A stretch of DNA of 64,000 nt from [Haemophilus] ducreyi. GTDB lineage: Bacteria; Pseudomonadota; Gammaproteobacteria; Enterobacterales; Pasteurellaceae. The notes beneath the pieces are model-generated. The model was not told where the DNA came from. It saw nothing but the letters and a program-made list of their open reading frames with translations, and made no database searches. The stretch is from the NCBI RefSeq assembly GCF_900109315.1, contig NZ_FOJC01000002.1:124001-188000 (forward strand). Reading direction: 5' to 3'. This document shows positions 46,308 through 56,470 of this stretch, one piece after another; the stretch's first letter is position 1; every line of letters begins with the position of its first letter. The translations under genes were made by a program, and so were the position numbers.

Positions 46308-47411
46308 ATGATGAATTGGAACGTAACTAAAAGTTGGTTTAAAGTTGCTGTGATCGCTACATTAATTGCCGGATGTTCTGCTAAGCATGGGGCTCATAAA
46401 CTGACGAATGATCAGCAACTTGAACATGCAAAATTAGGTGCTGTTTATACTGATCGTCAATTTAGCCTTTACAATTTTGTTAGAGTGCCAACTGTGGTGG
46501 CAAAGAGTCCGGTTGTGAATTTTCAAGATTTTTTAAAGCAGTTAAATAATGTTCGGGCTTATGCAACTAATATTACCGGTCGCTATGATCGTACTTATGG
46601 CAAAGTATCCGCTTGGATTGCGGCAGGCGGTAATATTTCAGAGTTGAATCATTATAACATTAATGCTTTACAAATGCGTGGTGAAGATGGCTTCCAGAAT
46701 GTATTAATGACAGGGTATTATTCACCGGTTATTAATGCACGCCGTTCACCACAAGGTAAATATAAACACCCGATTTATTCGATGCCTAAACAAAAACGGC
46801 TAACGCGTGCTGAAATTTATTACGGGGCATTAGCCGGTAAAAGTTTAGAGTTAGCCTATAGCGATTCATTGTTAGATAACTTTCTATTAGGTGTACAAGG
46901 TAGTGGTTATGTTAATTTTGGTGATGGGCGTTTAAATTATTTTGCTTATGCGGGTCAAAATGGCCATAAATATAAAAGTATTGGGCGCTTGTTAGTAGAA
47001 GATGGTGAAATTGCTAAAGAAAAAATGTCTATTCAAGCCATTCGTGAATGGGGCAAAAAGAACCCGCATCGAATACAAGGTCTATTAGAACGTAATCCAT
47101 CTTATGTCTTCTTTAAACATGATCCGACAGGGCAGGTAAAAGGTTCGGCAGGTGTGCCTTTGGTCGCGCTAGCTTCAGTGGCATCAGATAAAAGTTTAGT
47201 GCCTTCAGGCAGTGTGTTGTTAGTAGAAATGCCTTTGATTGATCATCATGGTAATTGGACCGGTAAGCACGAAATGCGTTTGATGGTGGCGTTAGATGTT
47301 GGTGGGGCAGTAAAAGGTCAACATTTTGATTTATACCAAGGCATTGGTGAGCGTGCTGGTCATCAAGCTGGCTTAATGAAACATTATGGGCGTGTTTGGG
47401 TATTAAATTAA
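46308..47411 (+). CDS. mltA: Membrane-bound lytic murein transglycosylase A
   Basis: MltA is an outer-membrane lipoprotein that cleaves peptidoglycan to 1,6-anhydromuropeptides. The lipobox LIAGC places the lipidated cysteine at residue 23. The double-psi barrel domain has VLMTGYYSPVINARRSPQGKYKHPIY in two pieces, YVNFGDGRLNYFAYAGQNGHKYKSIGR and VALDVGGAVKGQHFDLYQGIGERAGHQAG, where the last stretch carries the catalytic aspartate region. Length 367 is normal. It begins with two adjacent ATG codons; either may start. It has an upstream gap of about 200 bases after the tRNA. Confidence 0.95.
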   Translation: MMNWNVTKSWFKVAVIATLIAGCSAKHGAHKLTNDQQLEHAKLGAVYTDRQFSLYNFVRVPTVVAKSPVVNFQDFLKQLNNVRAYATNITGRYDRTYGKVSAWIAAGGNISELNHYNINALQMRGEDGFQNVLMTGYYSPVINARRSPQGKYKHPIYSMPKQKRLTRAEIYYGALAGKSLELAYSDSLLDNFLLGVQGSGYVNFGDGRLNYFAYAGQNGHKYKSIGRLLVEDGEIAKEKMSIQAIREWGKKNPHRIQGLLERNPSYVFFKHDPTGQVKGSAGVPLVALASVASDKSLVPSGSVLLVEMPLIDHHGNWTGKHEMRLMVALDVGGAVKGQHFDLYQGIGERAGHQAGLMKHYGRVWVLN

Positions 47412-47424
47412 TTTGTTAGTTTAA

Positions 47425-47469
47425 ATAAGCAGTCGATTTTGCTAATTTTAGCGAAATTAGACTGCTTAT
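47425..47469. terminator. Hairpin between convergent mltA and the small hypothetical gene
   Basis: ATAAGCAGTC / GACTGCTTAT (10 bp) enclosing a second, G-T-containing stem around TTTTGCTAA / TTAGCGAAA. It lies 13 bases after mltA and 8 bases beyond the TAA that would end the extended reading frame of the opposite gene. T tracts are weak. Confidence 0.5.
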
Positions 47470-47524
47470 ATGCGCTTTAAAGTGCGTTAATACAACCGCC
47501 ACAAGATCCGCAACGCCAGTCTTG

Positions 47525-47821
47525 CTAATGCACGGCTTGATAGAAATAGCGCATAGTTTGTTCTTCAATTGGAATATTTTCCGCAATGAATAGATCGCTT
47601 AGCCATTCAATGTTTTCAACAATCCATTCATCTTCATCTAAACCGTCTAAATATAGCTCGTCTTCAGGATCAATATAATTATAAATGCCTTTGGTGCCCA
47701 TATTGCTATCATAGCGTTCTTTGGGCAGATCGATTAGCTTTCCATTGTAGTGAATAATCCAATGGCCTAAACACATTACTTGTTGTTTGCGCGTCCACTC
47801 CGCAGTAAATGGATTTTCCAT
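47525..47821 (-). CDS. Conserved-looking hypothetical acidic protein, probably truncated by an amber codon
   Basis: A 98-residue soluble protein starting MENPFTAEWTRKQQVMCLGHWIIHYNG; I prefer ATG 47821 over an in-frame GTG at 47833. It is acidic in the middle (YIDPEDELYLDGLDEDEW) and has no signal or membrane segment. I do not recognise a named family. The frame ends at TAG 47525-47527, but the next codons read QDWRCGSCGGCINAL before TAA at 47477-47479, a cysteine-rich ending that looks like the true C-terminus of a longer (114-residue) protein. It lies 27 bases downstream of cmoB and is probably cotranscribed with it. Confidence 0.7.
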   Translation of the reverse strand: MENPFTAEWTRKQQVMCLGHWIIHYNGKLIDLPKERYDSNMGTKGIYNYIDPEDELYLDGLDEDEWIVENIEWLSDLFIAENIPIEEQTMRYFYQAVH

Positions 47822-47848
47822 TATTTTTTCCACTTTATATTGTTATAG

Positions 47849-48811
47849 TTAGGCATTAGCGAGAATAACGGCACGTTTTGGTGCAGGCAATCCTTCGATT
47901 GTTTTACGCTGATCTCTTGGATCTAAAAAATCAACTAAGCTTTCATTTTCTAACCACTCAGTTTTGCGTTGTTCCGCTAAAGTGGTTACGGATTGATCTA
48001 CACAACGCGCATTTTTAAAACCGATTTTCTTTAGCCAATTAATCAATGCGGCAACTGAAGGAATGAAATAAACATTTTTCATTTTAGCATAGCGATCTGC
48101 GGGGGTAAGAACATCATTAATATCGCCATCAATAATTAAGGTTTCAAGAATTAATTCGCCACCTTTAACTAATTGTGCTTTTAGCTGTGAAAGATGATCG
48201 AGCGGTGATTTTCGATGATATAACACCCCCATAGAGAAAACAGTATCAAAAGCAGCAAGCGGTTGCATTTGTTCAAGACCGAGTGGAATTAAGTTAGCGC
48301 GACGGTCATTGCCAAGTAATTGGCGAACCGCCTCAAATTGGCAAAGAAACAGTTCAGTTGGATCAATGCCGACTACCATTTGGGCGCCTTCGTCAACCAT
48401 ACGCCACATATGATAGCCGTTACCACAGCCTACATCTAAAATGGTGCGATCTTTCAAGGGGGCTAAATGCGGTAATACGCGCTGCCATTTAAAATCTGAC
48501 CGCCATTCTGTATCTATATGAACACCATGTAAATGATAAGGACCTTTACGCCAAGGCATTAATTGTTTTAAACGATAAATTAAATATTGCTTTTCACCTT
48601 CTGGAAGTGCTTCTGCCAACACCGCTTCTACTTTGTCTGTTAGATTAATAGACGTGGGGAAAGTAGGCATAGATGTTGCAATTTTTGCCCATTTAGCATA
48701 ATCACTATGCGCGGTTTTTTCCCATTGCTTCAATTGTAAAGGCAGTGTTTCCAACCAAGCAGAAAGAGGTGAGGTTGCAATTTGTTGATAAAAAGGGCGA
48801 AAGTCGATCAT
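47849..48811 (-). CDS. cmoB: tRNA U34 carboxymethyltransferase CmoB
   Basis: CmoB transfers a carboxymethyl group from carboxy-SAM to 5-hydroxyuridine at the wobble position of tRNAs, giving cmo5U. The 320-residue protein has the methyltransferase motif [15 protein letters not shown] (about residues 123-137), [15 protein letters not shown], and [17 protein letters not shown], and starts [12 protein letters not shown] as usual. The cmoA partner that makes carboxy-SAM is not adjacent here. Its start is divergent from rng across 293 bases. Confidence 0.96.
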   Translation of the reverse strand: MIDFRPFYQQIATSPLSAWLETLPLQLKQWEKTAHSDYAKWAKIATSMPTFPTSINLTDKVEAVLAEALPEGEKQYLIYRLKQLMPWRKGPYHLHGVHIDTEWRSDFKWQRVLPHLAPLKDRTILDVGCGNGYHMWRMVDEGAQMVVGIDPTELFLCQFEAVRQLLGNDRRANLIPLGLEQMQPLAAFDTVFSMGVLYHRKSPLDHLSQLKAQLVKGGELILETLIIDGDINDVLTPADRYAKMKNVYFIPSVAALINWLKKIGFKNARCVDQSVTTLAEQRKTEWLENESLVDFLDPRDQRKTIEGLPAPKRAVILANA

Positions 48812-49104
48812 ACTGGTTTTTCTTTACTAAAATAATGTTAGGATTATTGTGAATAAAAAAGGCATAACTGCCTGAAAAAATTAGATTATTTAGCAATAGG
48901 GTTTACTTTTGCCATTTATACGTTGGGATAAGCATTGAGTAATTATTGCTCAAAAGGTTGTTAATTCTAGCAAAATTCATTCAGTAAGTAAAAAAATTGC
49001 AATATTTCTCTAAAAATTGAGCGCTTATGTGATTTCTGTTTTGTGTTTTTAACGCGCTAAGTGATAAAATTTAACACAGTATTTGAATTAGATTTGAGAA
49101 AAGA
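48812..49104. other. Divergent intergenic region between cmoB and rng
   Basis: 293 bases, AT-rich, expected to hold both promoters. I see no ORF, repeat or hairpin that I can support; GAGAAAAG just before 49105 serves as rng ribosome binding site. Confidence 0.5.
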
Positions 49105-50580
49105 ATGACTAGCGCAGAATTATTAATGAATGTAACACCCAGTGAAACCCGAGTTGCTTTAGTTGAAGATGGTTTGCTGAAGGAGCTACATATTGAGCGT
49201 GAAGCGAAACGAGGTTTGGTCGGCAATATTTATAAAGGACGCGTGACACGAGTTTTGCCAGGTATGCAATCCGCTTTCGTTGATATTGGCTTGGAAAAGG
49301 CGGCATTTTTACATGCTTCTGATATCGTTTCACATACAGAATGTCTTGATGAAAGTGAAAAAAAGCAATTTGTAGTAAAAGATATCGCAGAATTAGTTCG
49401 CGAAGGACAAGATATTATTGTGCAAGTCGTTAAAGACCCATTAGGGACCAAAGGCGCTCGCTTAACAACCGATATTACTTTGCCATCACGCTATTTAGTT
49501 TTTATGCCGGAAAATAGCCACGTAGGTGTTTCACAACGGATTGAAAGTGAGCAAGAACGTAATCGTTTAAAAGCGTTAGTTGAACCCCATTGTGATGAAC
49601 TCGGCGGTTTTATTATTCGTACTGCAGCAGAAGATGTTTCAGAAGAAAGCTTGCGCCAAGACAGTATTTTTTTAAAACGCTTATGGCGTAAAATTTTAGA
49701 ACGTAAAGCAAAATATCCGGCACGTTCAATGCTTTATGGTGAGTTAGCACTTGCCCAACGTATATTACGTGATTTTGTCGGAACACAAATTAGTGCTGTT
49801 CGGATTGATTCAAAACAAACACTTGAACAAGTGACGGATTTCTTAAATGAATTTATGCCAGAATTAACAGAAAGCGTTACTTTATATAATGGCTCACATA
49901 CCTTATTTGATACTTATGGTGTAGAAGAAGCTATTCAAAAAGCATTAGATAAACGTGTTAATTTAAAATCAGGTGGTTATTTAATTATTGAACAAACAGA
50001 AGCAATGACTACGATTGATATTAATACCGGCGCATTTGTTGGCCATCGTAATTTAGCGGATACAATTTTCAACACTAATATTGAAGCAACCCAAGCAATC
50101 GCACATCAATTACAGTTGCGTAATTTAGGGGGCATTATCATTATTGATTTTATTGATATGCAGCAAGAAGAACATCGTGAACGCGTATTGGAAGTGCTAC
50201 GAGAAGCATTAAAAAATGATCGTGTTAAAACGAATGTCAATGGTTTTACCCAATTAGGATTGGTAGAAATGACCCGTAAACGCACGCGTGAAAGCTTAGA
50301 GCGAGTATTATGTTGTGATTGTCCGGTATGTAATGGGCGTGGTACGGTTAAAACGATTGAAACGGTTTGTTATGAAATTTTACGCGAAATTGTGCGCGTG
50401 CATTATTCGTATAGCTCAGAAAAAATTCGTGTATATGCTTCAAAAGAAGTCGTGGAATATTTAATTAATGAAGAAACACACGCGTCATTAGCAGAATTAG
50501 AAGCGTTTATTGGTAAAAAAGTAGAAATTAAATTAGAGCCTTATTATCATCAAGATCAGTTTGATGTGGTCGTCATGTAA
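49105..50580 (+). CDS. rng: Ribonuclease G
   Basis: RNase G is an RNase E-related endoribonuclease that matures 16S rRNA and decays some mRNAs. The 491-residue protein has an N-terminal S1 domain (GNIYKGRVTRVLPGMQSAFVDIG, about residues 40-62), the catalytic DNase I-like region with MTTIDINTGAFVG and GGIIIIDFIDM carrying the metal-binding aspartates, and the zinc-link cysteines in CCDCPVCNGRG. It lacks the C-terminal scaffold of RNase E. The ATG at 49105 gives the family length; msbA follows after about 70 bases. Confidence 0.96.
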   Translation: MTSAELLMNVTPSETRVALVEDGLLKELHIEREAKRGLVGNIYKGRVTRVLPGMQSAFVDIGLEKAAFLHASDIVSHTECLDESEKKQFVVKDIAELVREGQDIIVQVVKDPLGTKGARLTTDITLPSRYLVFMPENSHVGVSQRIESEQERNRLKALVEPHCDELGGFIIRTAAEDVSEESLRQDSIFLKRLWRKILERKAKYPARSMLYGELALAQRILRDFVGTQISAVRIDSKQTLEQVTDFLNEFMPELTESVTLYNGSHTLFDTYGVEEAIQKALDKRVNLKSGGYLIIEQTEAMTTIDINTGAFVGHRNLADTIFNTNIEATQAIAHQLQLRNLGGIIIIDFIDMQQEEHRERVLEVLREALKNDRVKTNVNGFTQLGLVEMTRKRTRESLERVLCCDCPVCNGRGTVKTIETVCYEILREIVRVHYSYSSEKIRVYASKEVVEYLINEETHASLAELEAFIGKKVEIKLEPYYHQDQFDVVVM

Positions 50581-50649
50581 CCAATCCATTTGGTATTTCA
50601 AATAAATCAATGTACAATCATGACTAATTTTCTGAAGAATTTATCATTT

Positions 50650-52398
50650 ATGCAAGAAACATATCTTTCAATTATTAAAACATTTAAACGTTTATTTCCG
50701 ATTATTCGGAATTACAAGTGGGGGTTAATTGCAGCTTCTGTTGCATTGATTTTAAACGCATTAGTAGATTCTAGTTTAATTTATTTATTAAAGCCATTAT
50801 TAGATGATGGATTTGGTAAAGCAGATAATGCCTTTCTTAAACAAGTGGCAATATTAGTTATGCTATTTATTTTGCTGAGAGGGGTGTCTAATTATATCGC
50901 AAGTTATTGTTTATCTTGGGTTTCTGGTAAAGTCGTAATGACGCTACGGCGTAATATTTTCCAACATTTGATGTATATGCCCGTCAGCTACTTTGATAAA
51001 AATCCTACAGGGCGTTTACTTTCTCGAGTAACTTATGATACAGAAATGGTCGCGAGTTCATCTTCTTACGTATTAGTCACTATTGTTCGTGAAGGTGCTT
51101 ATTTAATTTCTTTATTTGCTGTGATGGTCTATACCAGTTGGCAGCTATCTATCGTTTTATTTCTATTAGCACCCATTATCGCATTTTTAATTAGTATTGT
51201 TTCAAATCGTTTTCGTATTTTGAGCCGTAATATTCAAAATTCGATGGGAGAATTGACAGTCACAACTGAGCAAATGTTAAAGGGGCATAAAGTTGTTCTT
51301 TCATTTGGTGGGCAAAAAATTGAAAAAGCACGTTTTGATCGAGTCAGTAATAATATGCGCCGGAAAGGCATGAAAATAGTCTCTGCCGATGGCATATCTG
51401 ATGGTTTAGTGCAATTAATTGCTTCTTTAGCGCTATCAGCAGTGCTTTATGTTGCTACTTTCCCTGAGGTTATGAGTGAAAATTTAACTGCCGGCTCTTT
51501 TACGGTTGTCTTTTCATCAATGATGGCTATGTTACGTCCTTTAAAATCGTTAACCAGTGTCAACTCTCAATTTCAACGCGGCATGGCAGCATGTCAAACA
51601 TTATTTGAGTTTTTAGATTTAAAAACCGAAAAGAATAATGGCACTAAGCAGGTTGAACGAGCACAAGGTTGTATTACATTTGATAATGTTATTTTTAGTT
51701 ATGAAGGTAAAGAAGAGCGGGCATTGAATCAAGTTTCATTTACTATTCCACAAGGCAAAACCGTTGCATTAGTGGGACGTTCAGGTTCGGGTAAATCAAC
51801 AATTGCTAGTTTATTAACCCGCTTCTACGATGTGAATGAAGGGCAAATTCTGCTTGACGGTGTTAATATTGAAGAATATACCTTAGAAAACTTGCGCGAG
51901 CAATGTTCTGTTGTTTCACAACAAGTTCACTTATTTAATGATACCATTGCGAATAATATTGCTTATGCAGCAAAAGATAAATATAGCCGAGCACAAATTA
52001 TTGCAGCAGCACAAGCGGCTCACGCAATGGAGTTTATCGAAAAATTAGAACAGGGTTTAGATACTGTAATTGGTGAAAATGGCGCAAGTTTATCAGGTGG
52101 TCAGCGCCAACGTTTAGCCATTGCTCGCGCATTATTACGTAATGCACCTGTTCTAGTGTTAGATGAAGCAACGTCTGCACTTGATACTGAATCAGAACGC
52201 GCCATTCAATCCGCTTTGGCAGCGTTGCAAAAAAATAAAACAGTGTTAGTGATTGCGCACCGTTTGTCTACTATTGAAAAAGCAGATGAAATTTTAGTGG
52301 TCGATCAAGGTAAGATTGTTGAACGGGGTTCACATGAACAATTATTAGCGAAAGGCGGTGCTTATAAACAACTGTATAGTATGCAGTTTAGTGAGTAA
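50650..52398 (+). CDS. msbA: Lipid A flippase MsbA
   Basis: MsbA flips lipid A-core across the inner membrane using ATP. Six membrane helices in the first about 320 residues include [18 protein letters not shown] and [20 protein letters not shown], typical of MsbA; the ATPase has [47 protein letters not shown] and [14 protein letters not shown] use ATG 50650 ([15 protein letters not shown], 582 residues, the same length as E. coli MsbA); in-frame starts at 50590 and 50620 would add residues unlike the family. A terminator follows. lpxK, often next to msbA, is not here. Confidence 0.96.
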   Translation: MQETYLSIIKTFKRLFPIIRNYKWGLIAASVALILNALVDSSLIYLLKPLLDDGFGKADNAFLKQVAILVMLFILLRGVSNYIASYCLSWVSGKVVMTLRRNIFQHLMYMPVSYFDKNPTGRLLSRVTYDTEMVASSSSYVLVTIVREGAYLISLFAVMVYTSWQLSIVLFLLAPIIAFLISIVSNRFRILSRNIQNSMGELTVTTEQMLKGHKVVLSFGGQKIEKARFDRVSNNMRRKGMKIVSADGISDGLVQLIASLALSAVLYVATFPEVMSENLTAGSFTVVFSSMMAMLRPLKSLTSVNSQFQRGMAACQTLFEFLDLKTEKNNGTKQVERAQGCITFDNVIFSYEGKEERALNQVSFTIPQGKTVALVGRSGSGKSTIASLLTRFYDVNEGQILLDGVNIEEYTLENLREQCSVVSQQVHLFNDTIANNIAYAAKDKYSRAQIIAAAQAAHAMEFIEKLEQGLDTVIGENGASLSGGQRQRLAIARALLRNAPVLVLDEATSALDTESERAIQSALAALQKNKTVLVIAHRLSTIEKADEILVVDQGKIVERGSHEQLLAKGGAYKQLYSMQFSE

Positions 52399-52412
52399 TC
52401 GCCATTAAATAG

Positions 52413-52437
52413 AAAGCCTCATTTATGGAGGCTTTTG
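52413..52437 (+). terminator. Terminator after msbA
   Basis: AAAGCCTC / GAGGCTTT stem with a 7-base loop and short T run, 15 bases after msbA. It overlaps the upstream ATG of the long form of the lolB frame, which argues against that start. Confidence 0.8.
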
Positions 52438-52541
52438 CGTTACTAAGCGGGCTATTATTTGCCCCATTTTGCAAGTTTTTAGTAATAATGTACCGATTCT
52501 TGCTTAGAATAAGAAGGATCTTATTAATTAAAGGTAAATAT

Positions 52542-53171
52542 ATGAAAAAAAGTACGCTGTTATTTTCTCTGATAGCTATGGTGTTAAGCGGTTGTAATTC
52601 GGTATTAAATGCACCGACAGAAGTGAAAAAGCCAGTATACCAAATAGAACATACCGATCCTGCTTGGCAACAACATTTAAAGCAATTAGCCGAAATTAAA
52701 AATTATGAAGTTAAAGGTCAATTTGGCTATATTTCTCCTACAGAGCGTTTTTCTGCTCATTTTGATTGGCAATATAAAACACCAATAGATTTTACTTTAG
52801 CGTTATCGTCAAATTTGTCCACTAAATTGTTGAAATTACAGCGAAGTCATCAAGGATTGACCGTTTCAGATAGTGAAGGTTATTCTCGTACTGAAGCAGA
52901 TATACACGCACTAATGCAAGAAATTATAGGCGTGTCATTTCCAATTGACCAATTTGCATATTGGGTAAAAGGTCAGCCAGCACAAGAGGGGAACTATATT
53001 GTGAATGAAAAACGTCAACTTTCTCAATTTAGTTATCCAATCAATCAACAAATTTGGCAAGCTCGTTATGTTGAATATCATGAAAATCGGGTGCCGTATT
53101 TACCTAAATTAATTGTACTTGAAAATGGTCAACAAACATTAAAAATTCGTCTTGATCATTGGAATTATTAA
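52542..53171 (+). CDS. lolB: Outer-membrane lipoprotein insertion receptor LolB
   Basis: LolB takes lipoproteins from the periplasmic carrier LolA and inserts them in the outer membrane. The signal peptide MKKSTLLFSLIAMVLSGC gives a lipobox LSGC with Cys18. The mature part has the LolB fold, with ITGRF-like YEVKGQFGYISPTERFSAHFDW and the C-terminal IWQARYVEYHE. I use ATG 52542 (209 residues; AAAGGTAAATAT upstream), as the 117-base upstream extension crosses a terminator. The ispE ATG follows the stop immediately, so the two are coupled. Confidence 0.94.
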   Translation: MKKSTLLFSLIAMVLSGCNSVLNAPTEVKKPVYQIEHTDPAWQQHLKQLAEIKNYEVKGQFGYISPTERFSAHFDWQYKTPIDFTLALSSNLSTKLLKLQRSHQGLTVSDSEGYSRTEADIHALMQEIIGVSFPIDQFAYWVKGQPAQEGNYIVNEKRQLSQFSYPINQQIWQARYVEYHENRVPYLPKLIVLENGQQTLKIRLDHWNY

Positions 53172-54020
53172 ATGAACAGAATAATTTTACCTAGTCCCGC
53201 TAAATTGAATCTTTTTTTATATATAAATGGACGAAGAGCAGATGGATATCATCAACTACAAACGCTTTTTCAATTTCTAGATGTTGGTGATGAAATAGAC
53301 ATAAGCATAACAACGTCAAATTCCACAATTGAGTTAGTCAATGATATTGCAGGTGTTGCGACAGAAGAGAATTTAATTTATCGTGCAGCTAAATTATTAC
53401 AGAAAAAGACTGCTTGTCAGCAAGGCGCTAAGATTGCAGTAGCTAAATATTTACCGATGGGCGGTGGCGTTGGCGGTGGTTCTTCTAATGCGGCTACAGT
53501 ATTGGTTGGACTTAATTATTTATGGCAGACAGGGCTTTCATTAGCACAATTGGCGGAATTAGGTTTATCTTTAGGGGCGGATGTGCCGATTTTTGTGGTA
53601 GGTAAGGCCGCTTTTGCAGAAGGTATCGGTGAGATTTTGACGCCTTGCGAATTACCAGAAAAATGGTATCTAGTATTAAAACCAAATATTTCAATTGAAA
53701 CGTCTTCGATTTTTAAAGATCCGAAGTTACCACGCAATACACCAAAGCGTAGCTTGTCAGTATTATTAGCAGAAGATTGGGGAAACGATTGCGAAAAAGT
53801 TGTGAGGGAACATTATTCAGAGGTTGAAGATCTTATTCAAGAATTATTACAATATGCACCGTTTCGATTGACGGGTACAGGCGCTTGTATTTTTGCTGAA
53901 TTCGCTTCGAAAGCAGAAGCTGAAAAAGTCTTTAATTGTAGACCCCATAATATGTACGGTTTTATTGCAAAAGGGCAAAACATTTCTCCGTTACATAAAA
54001 AATTAAACTTATTTTCTTAA
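53172..54020 (+). CDS. ispE: 4-diphosphocytidyl-2-C-methyl-D-erythritol kinase
   Basis: IspE phosphorylates CDP-methylerythritol in the MEP isoprenoid pathway. It is a GHMP kinase with [22 protein letters not shown] at the N-terminus (in pieces), the ATP loop [15 protein letters not shown] (about residues 96-110), [20 protein letters not shown] and the third motif [12 protein letters not shown]. Length (282) is normal. Its start codon directly abuts the lolB stop; prs begins 30 bases downstream, the conserved lolB-ispE-prs order of gamma-proteobacteria. Confidence 0.96.
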   Translation: MNRIILPSPAKLNLFLYINGRRADGYHQLQTLFQFLDVGDEIDISITTSNSTIELVNDIAGVATEENLIYRAAKLLQKKTACQQGAKIAVAKYLPMGGGVGGGSSNAATVLVGLNYLWQTGLSLAQLAELGLSLGADVPIFVVGKAAFAEGIGEILTPCELPEKWYLVLKPNISIETSSIFKDPKLPRNTPKRSLSVLLAEDWGNDCEKVVREHYSEVEDLIQELLQYAPFRLTGTGACIFAEFASKAEAEKVFNCRPHNMYGFIAKGQNISPLHKKLNLFS

Positions 54021-54050
54021 TTGCCTTAGTAAACTCAAGGATCAATTCCA

Positions 54051-55001
54051 ATGCCAGATATTAAACTGTTTGCGGGTAACGCAACACCAGAACTTGCAAA
54101 ACGTATTTCAGAACGCCTTTATATTTCTTTAGGAAATGCAACAGTAGGGCGTTTTAGTGATGGTGAAATTCAAGTACAAATTAATGAAAATGTGCGCGGT
54201 TCAGATGTATTTATTATCCAGTCAACTTGTGCACCCACTAATGATAATTTAATGGAATTGATCGTGATGGTTGACGCGTTACGCCGTGCTTCAGCGGGGC
54301 GGATTACTGCTGTGATACCTTACTTTGGTTATTCTCGTCAAGATCGTCGTGTTCGTTCAGCGCGTGTACCCATTACGGCTAAAGTAGTCGCAGACTTTCT
54401 TTCTAGTGTAGGTGTTGATCGTGTATTAACCTGTGATTTGCACGCAGAACAAATTCAAGGTTTCTTTGATGTACCTGTTGACAATGTTTTTGGTTCGCCT
54501 GTATTAATTGATGATATTCTTGAGAAAAAAGATTTGGTAAATCCAATCGTGGTGTCACCAGATATTGGCGGGGTAGTACGTGCACGTGCTGTGGCTAAAT
54601 TGTTAAATGATACTGATATGGCGATTATTGATAAACGTCGGCCTAAAGCGAATGTTTCGCAAGTGATGCATATTATTGGTGATGTAACGGATCGTGATTG
54701 TATTCTAGTCGATGATATGATTGATACCGGTGGTACTTTAGTTAAAGCAGCCGAAGCGTTAAAAGATCGCGGTGCTCGTCGAGTATTTGCTTATGCAACG
54801 CATGCAGTTTTTTCTGGCTCCGCAGCTAATAATTTAGCTAATCCAGCACTTGATGAAGTGGTTATAACCGATACTATTCCATTATCTGATGAAATTGAGG
54901 CATTAAATAAAGTACGCGTATTAACATTATCAAGCATGCTTGCTGAAGCTATTCGCCGAATTAGCAATGAAGAATCTATTTCGGCAATGTTTGATGCATA
55001 A
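54051..55001 (+). CDS. prs: Ribose-phosphate pyrophosphokinase
   Basis: Prs makes PRPP from ribose 5-phosphate and ATP for nucleotide, histidine and NAD synthesis. Diagnostic segments are the flexible loop [20 protein letters not shown], the PRPP synthase signature [17 protein letters not shown] (about residues 129-145) and the PRPP-binding loop [17 protein letters not shown]. The 316-residue length is typical. A strong terminator follows. Confidence 0.98.
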   Translation: MPDIKLFAGNATPELAKRISERLYISLGNATVGRFSDGEIQVQINENVRGSDVFIIQSTCAPTNDNLMELIVMVDALRRASAGRITAVIPYFGYSRQDRRVRSARVPITAKVVADFLSSVGVDRVLTCDLHAEQIQGFFDVPVDNVFGSPVLIDDILEKKDLVNPIVVSPDIGGVVRARAVAKLLNDTDMAIIDKRRPKANVSQVMHIIGDVTDRDCILVDDMIDTGGTLVKAAEALKDRGARRVFAYATHAVFSGSAANNLANPALDEVVITDTIPLSDEIEALNKVRVLTLSSMLAEAIRRISNEESISAMFDA

Positions 55002-55016
55002 TTACATTTGACAAGT

Positions 55017-55044
55017 AAAGCCCAATCGAAAGATTGGGCTTTTG
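55017..55044 (+). terminator. Terminator after prs
   Basis: AAAGCCCAATC / GATTGGGCTTT (11 bp) with a GAAA tetraloop, 15 bases after the stop and followed by TGTTT. Confidence 0.93.
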
Positions 55045-55124
55045 TTTATTGCGTATAGTGTAGAATTAAGCGGTTAATTTTAGGCATAATTTCGTTAAAA
55101 TTTGGTTTTCTATAGGTATAACAT

Positions 55125-56132
55125 ATGTATTCTTTGATTCGAAAAGCATTGTTTTCAATGGAAGCAGAAACAGCACACTATTTTTCTATTCAAGCATTAA
55201 AACTGATGGGTAAATTACCTTTTAGTTTATGTTCAACAACGCTAAATCCTGTAGAGGTCATGGGATTGAAATTTAAAAATCCTATTGGTCTAGCCGCAGG
55301 TGCAGATAAAAATGGTGAAGCAATAGATGGCTTTGCTAAATTAGGATTTGGCTTTATCGAGGTTGGCACAGTAACGCCTTTAGCCCAAGATGGTAATAAT
55401 AAGCCACGTCAGTTTCGTATTTTGGAAGCAGAAGGAATCATTAACCGAAATGGCTTTAATAATCAAGGTGTTGATGTATTAGTAGAGAACGTGAAAAAGG
55501 CTAGTTATGATGGTATTTTAGGTATTAATATCGGTAAAAATGCAACTACACCGATTGAAAATGCATTAGATGATTATCAAATTTGTTTGCATAAAGTCTA
55601 TTCATATGCCGATTACATTACGGTCAATATTTCTTCGCCCAATACGCATAATCTGCGCGCTTTACAGTATGGTGAAGCACTCGATCATTTGTTAGCTGAA
55701 CTTAAAACAGAGCAAGCAAAATTGGCAAAAAAATTTAATCAATATAAACCGCTTGTTTTAAAAATTGCGCCTGATTTAACCAATGAAGAAATTGTTTCAA
55801 TTGCCGATAGTCTTATTCGGCATCAAATGGACGGTGTAATTGCAGGAAATACAACGCTTTCTCGTGAAAATGTTGCGGGACTTAATTATGCTCATCAACA
55901 AGGCGGATTAAGCGGTAAACCATTACATACATTGAGCACGAAATTAATCAGTACGTTAGCAAAAGAACTAAATGGAAAAATACCTATTATTGGCAGTGGT
56001 GGTATTCATTCTATTGATTCTGGACAACAGAAAATAGATGCAGGTGCTCATTTATTGCAATTATATTCAGCAATGATTTATCAAGGCCCAACCTTGATCC
56101 AAGAATTAGCTAAAAAGATCATCTTAAGATAG
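55125..56132 (+). CDS. pyrD: Dihydroorotate dehydrogenase (quinone), class 2
   Basis: PyrD oxidises dihydroorotate to orotate with FMN and passes electrons to membrane quinones. The N-terminal helices MYSLIRKALFSMEAETAHYFSIQAL form the class 2 membrane-association extension. Key segments are KNPIGLAAGADKNGEAID, INRNGFNNQGVD, the catalytic-serine region VNISSPNTHNLRALQ, GNTTLSRE and GSGGIHS. Length (335) is normal. Monocistronic, with a 123-base gap after prs holding the prs terminator. Confidence 0.97.
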   Translation: MYSLIRKALFSMEAETAHYFSIQALKLMGKLPFSLCSTTLNPVEVMGLKFKNPIGLAAGADKNGEAIDGFAKLGFGFIEVGTVTPLAQDGNNKPRQFRILEAEGIINRNGFNNQGVDVLVENVKKASYDGILGINIGKNATTPIENALDDYQICLHKVYSYADYITVNISSPNTHNLRALQYGEALDHLLAELKTEQAKLAKKFNQYKPLVLKIAPDLTNEEIVSIADSLIRHQMDGVIAGNTTLSRENVAGLNYAHQQGGLSGKPLHTLSTKLISTLAKELNGKIPIIGSGGIHSIDSGQQKIDAGAHLLQLYSAMIYQGPTLIQELAKKIILR

Positions 56133-56470
56133 TAATACAGTATATTGAGGGATTAATTTAGTGGATTATACCGCTTTGTAACCTGATTAGCGTTAACACT
56201 TAGTTAGTAAAAAATGGACAAAATAGGGCAATTTTGCTATCTTATCTTGCAAATTTTATTTTTATTTTTTTATAAATTTTAAAAATCTGTTTGGTATCAA
56301 CTAGATATCATGAAGATGTTCAATTTATTAGATGATAATTTTTCACACTCTATTTAAAGTAATTGGTGTGTTTTTTCTTAAAGCTAGTAAATTGAATGTG
56401 CATTATTTCATCAACCGATAAGTTTAAGAACTTATCACTACTATAATTATATTTAAGATAAGGACAACCT
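56133..56470 (+). promoter_or_regulatory. Intergenic region with putative aceE promoter and operator-like palindrome
   Basis: 338 bases without a gene. TATAAT at 56442-56447 lies 24 bases before the aceE ATG and could be the -10 element of a short-leader promoter. A perfect 8-bp inverted repeat GATAAGTT-TAAG-AACTTATC (56417-56436) covers the expected -35 position and looks like an operator. AAGGAC is the ribosome binding site. No pdhR-type regulator gene is adjacent. Confidence 0.5.

Noticed and set aside
52425-52541. Longer N-terminus of the lolB frame
   Set aside because: It crosses the msbA terminator and would place the lipoprotein signal in the interior; the ATG at 52542 gives a perfect lipobox.
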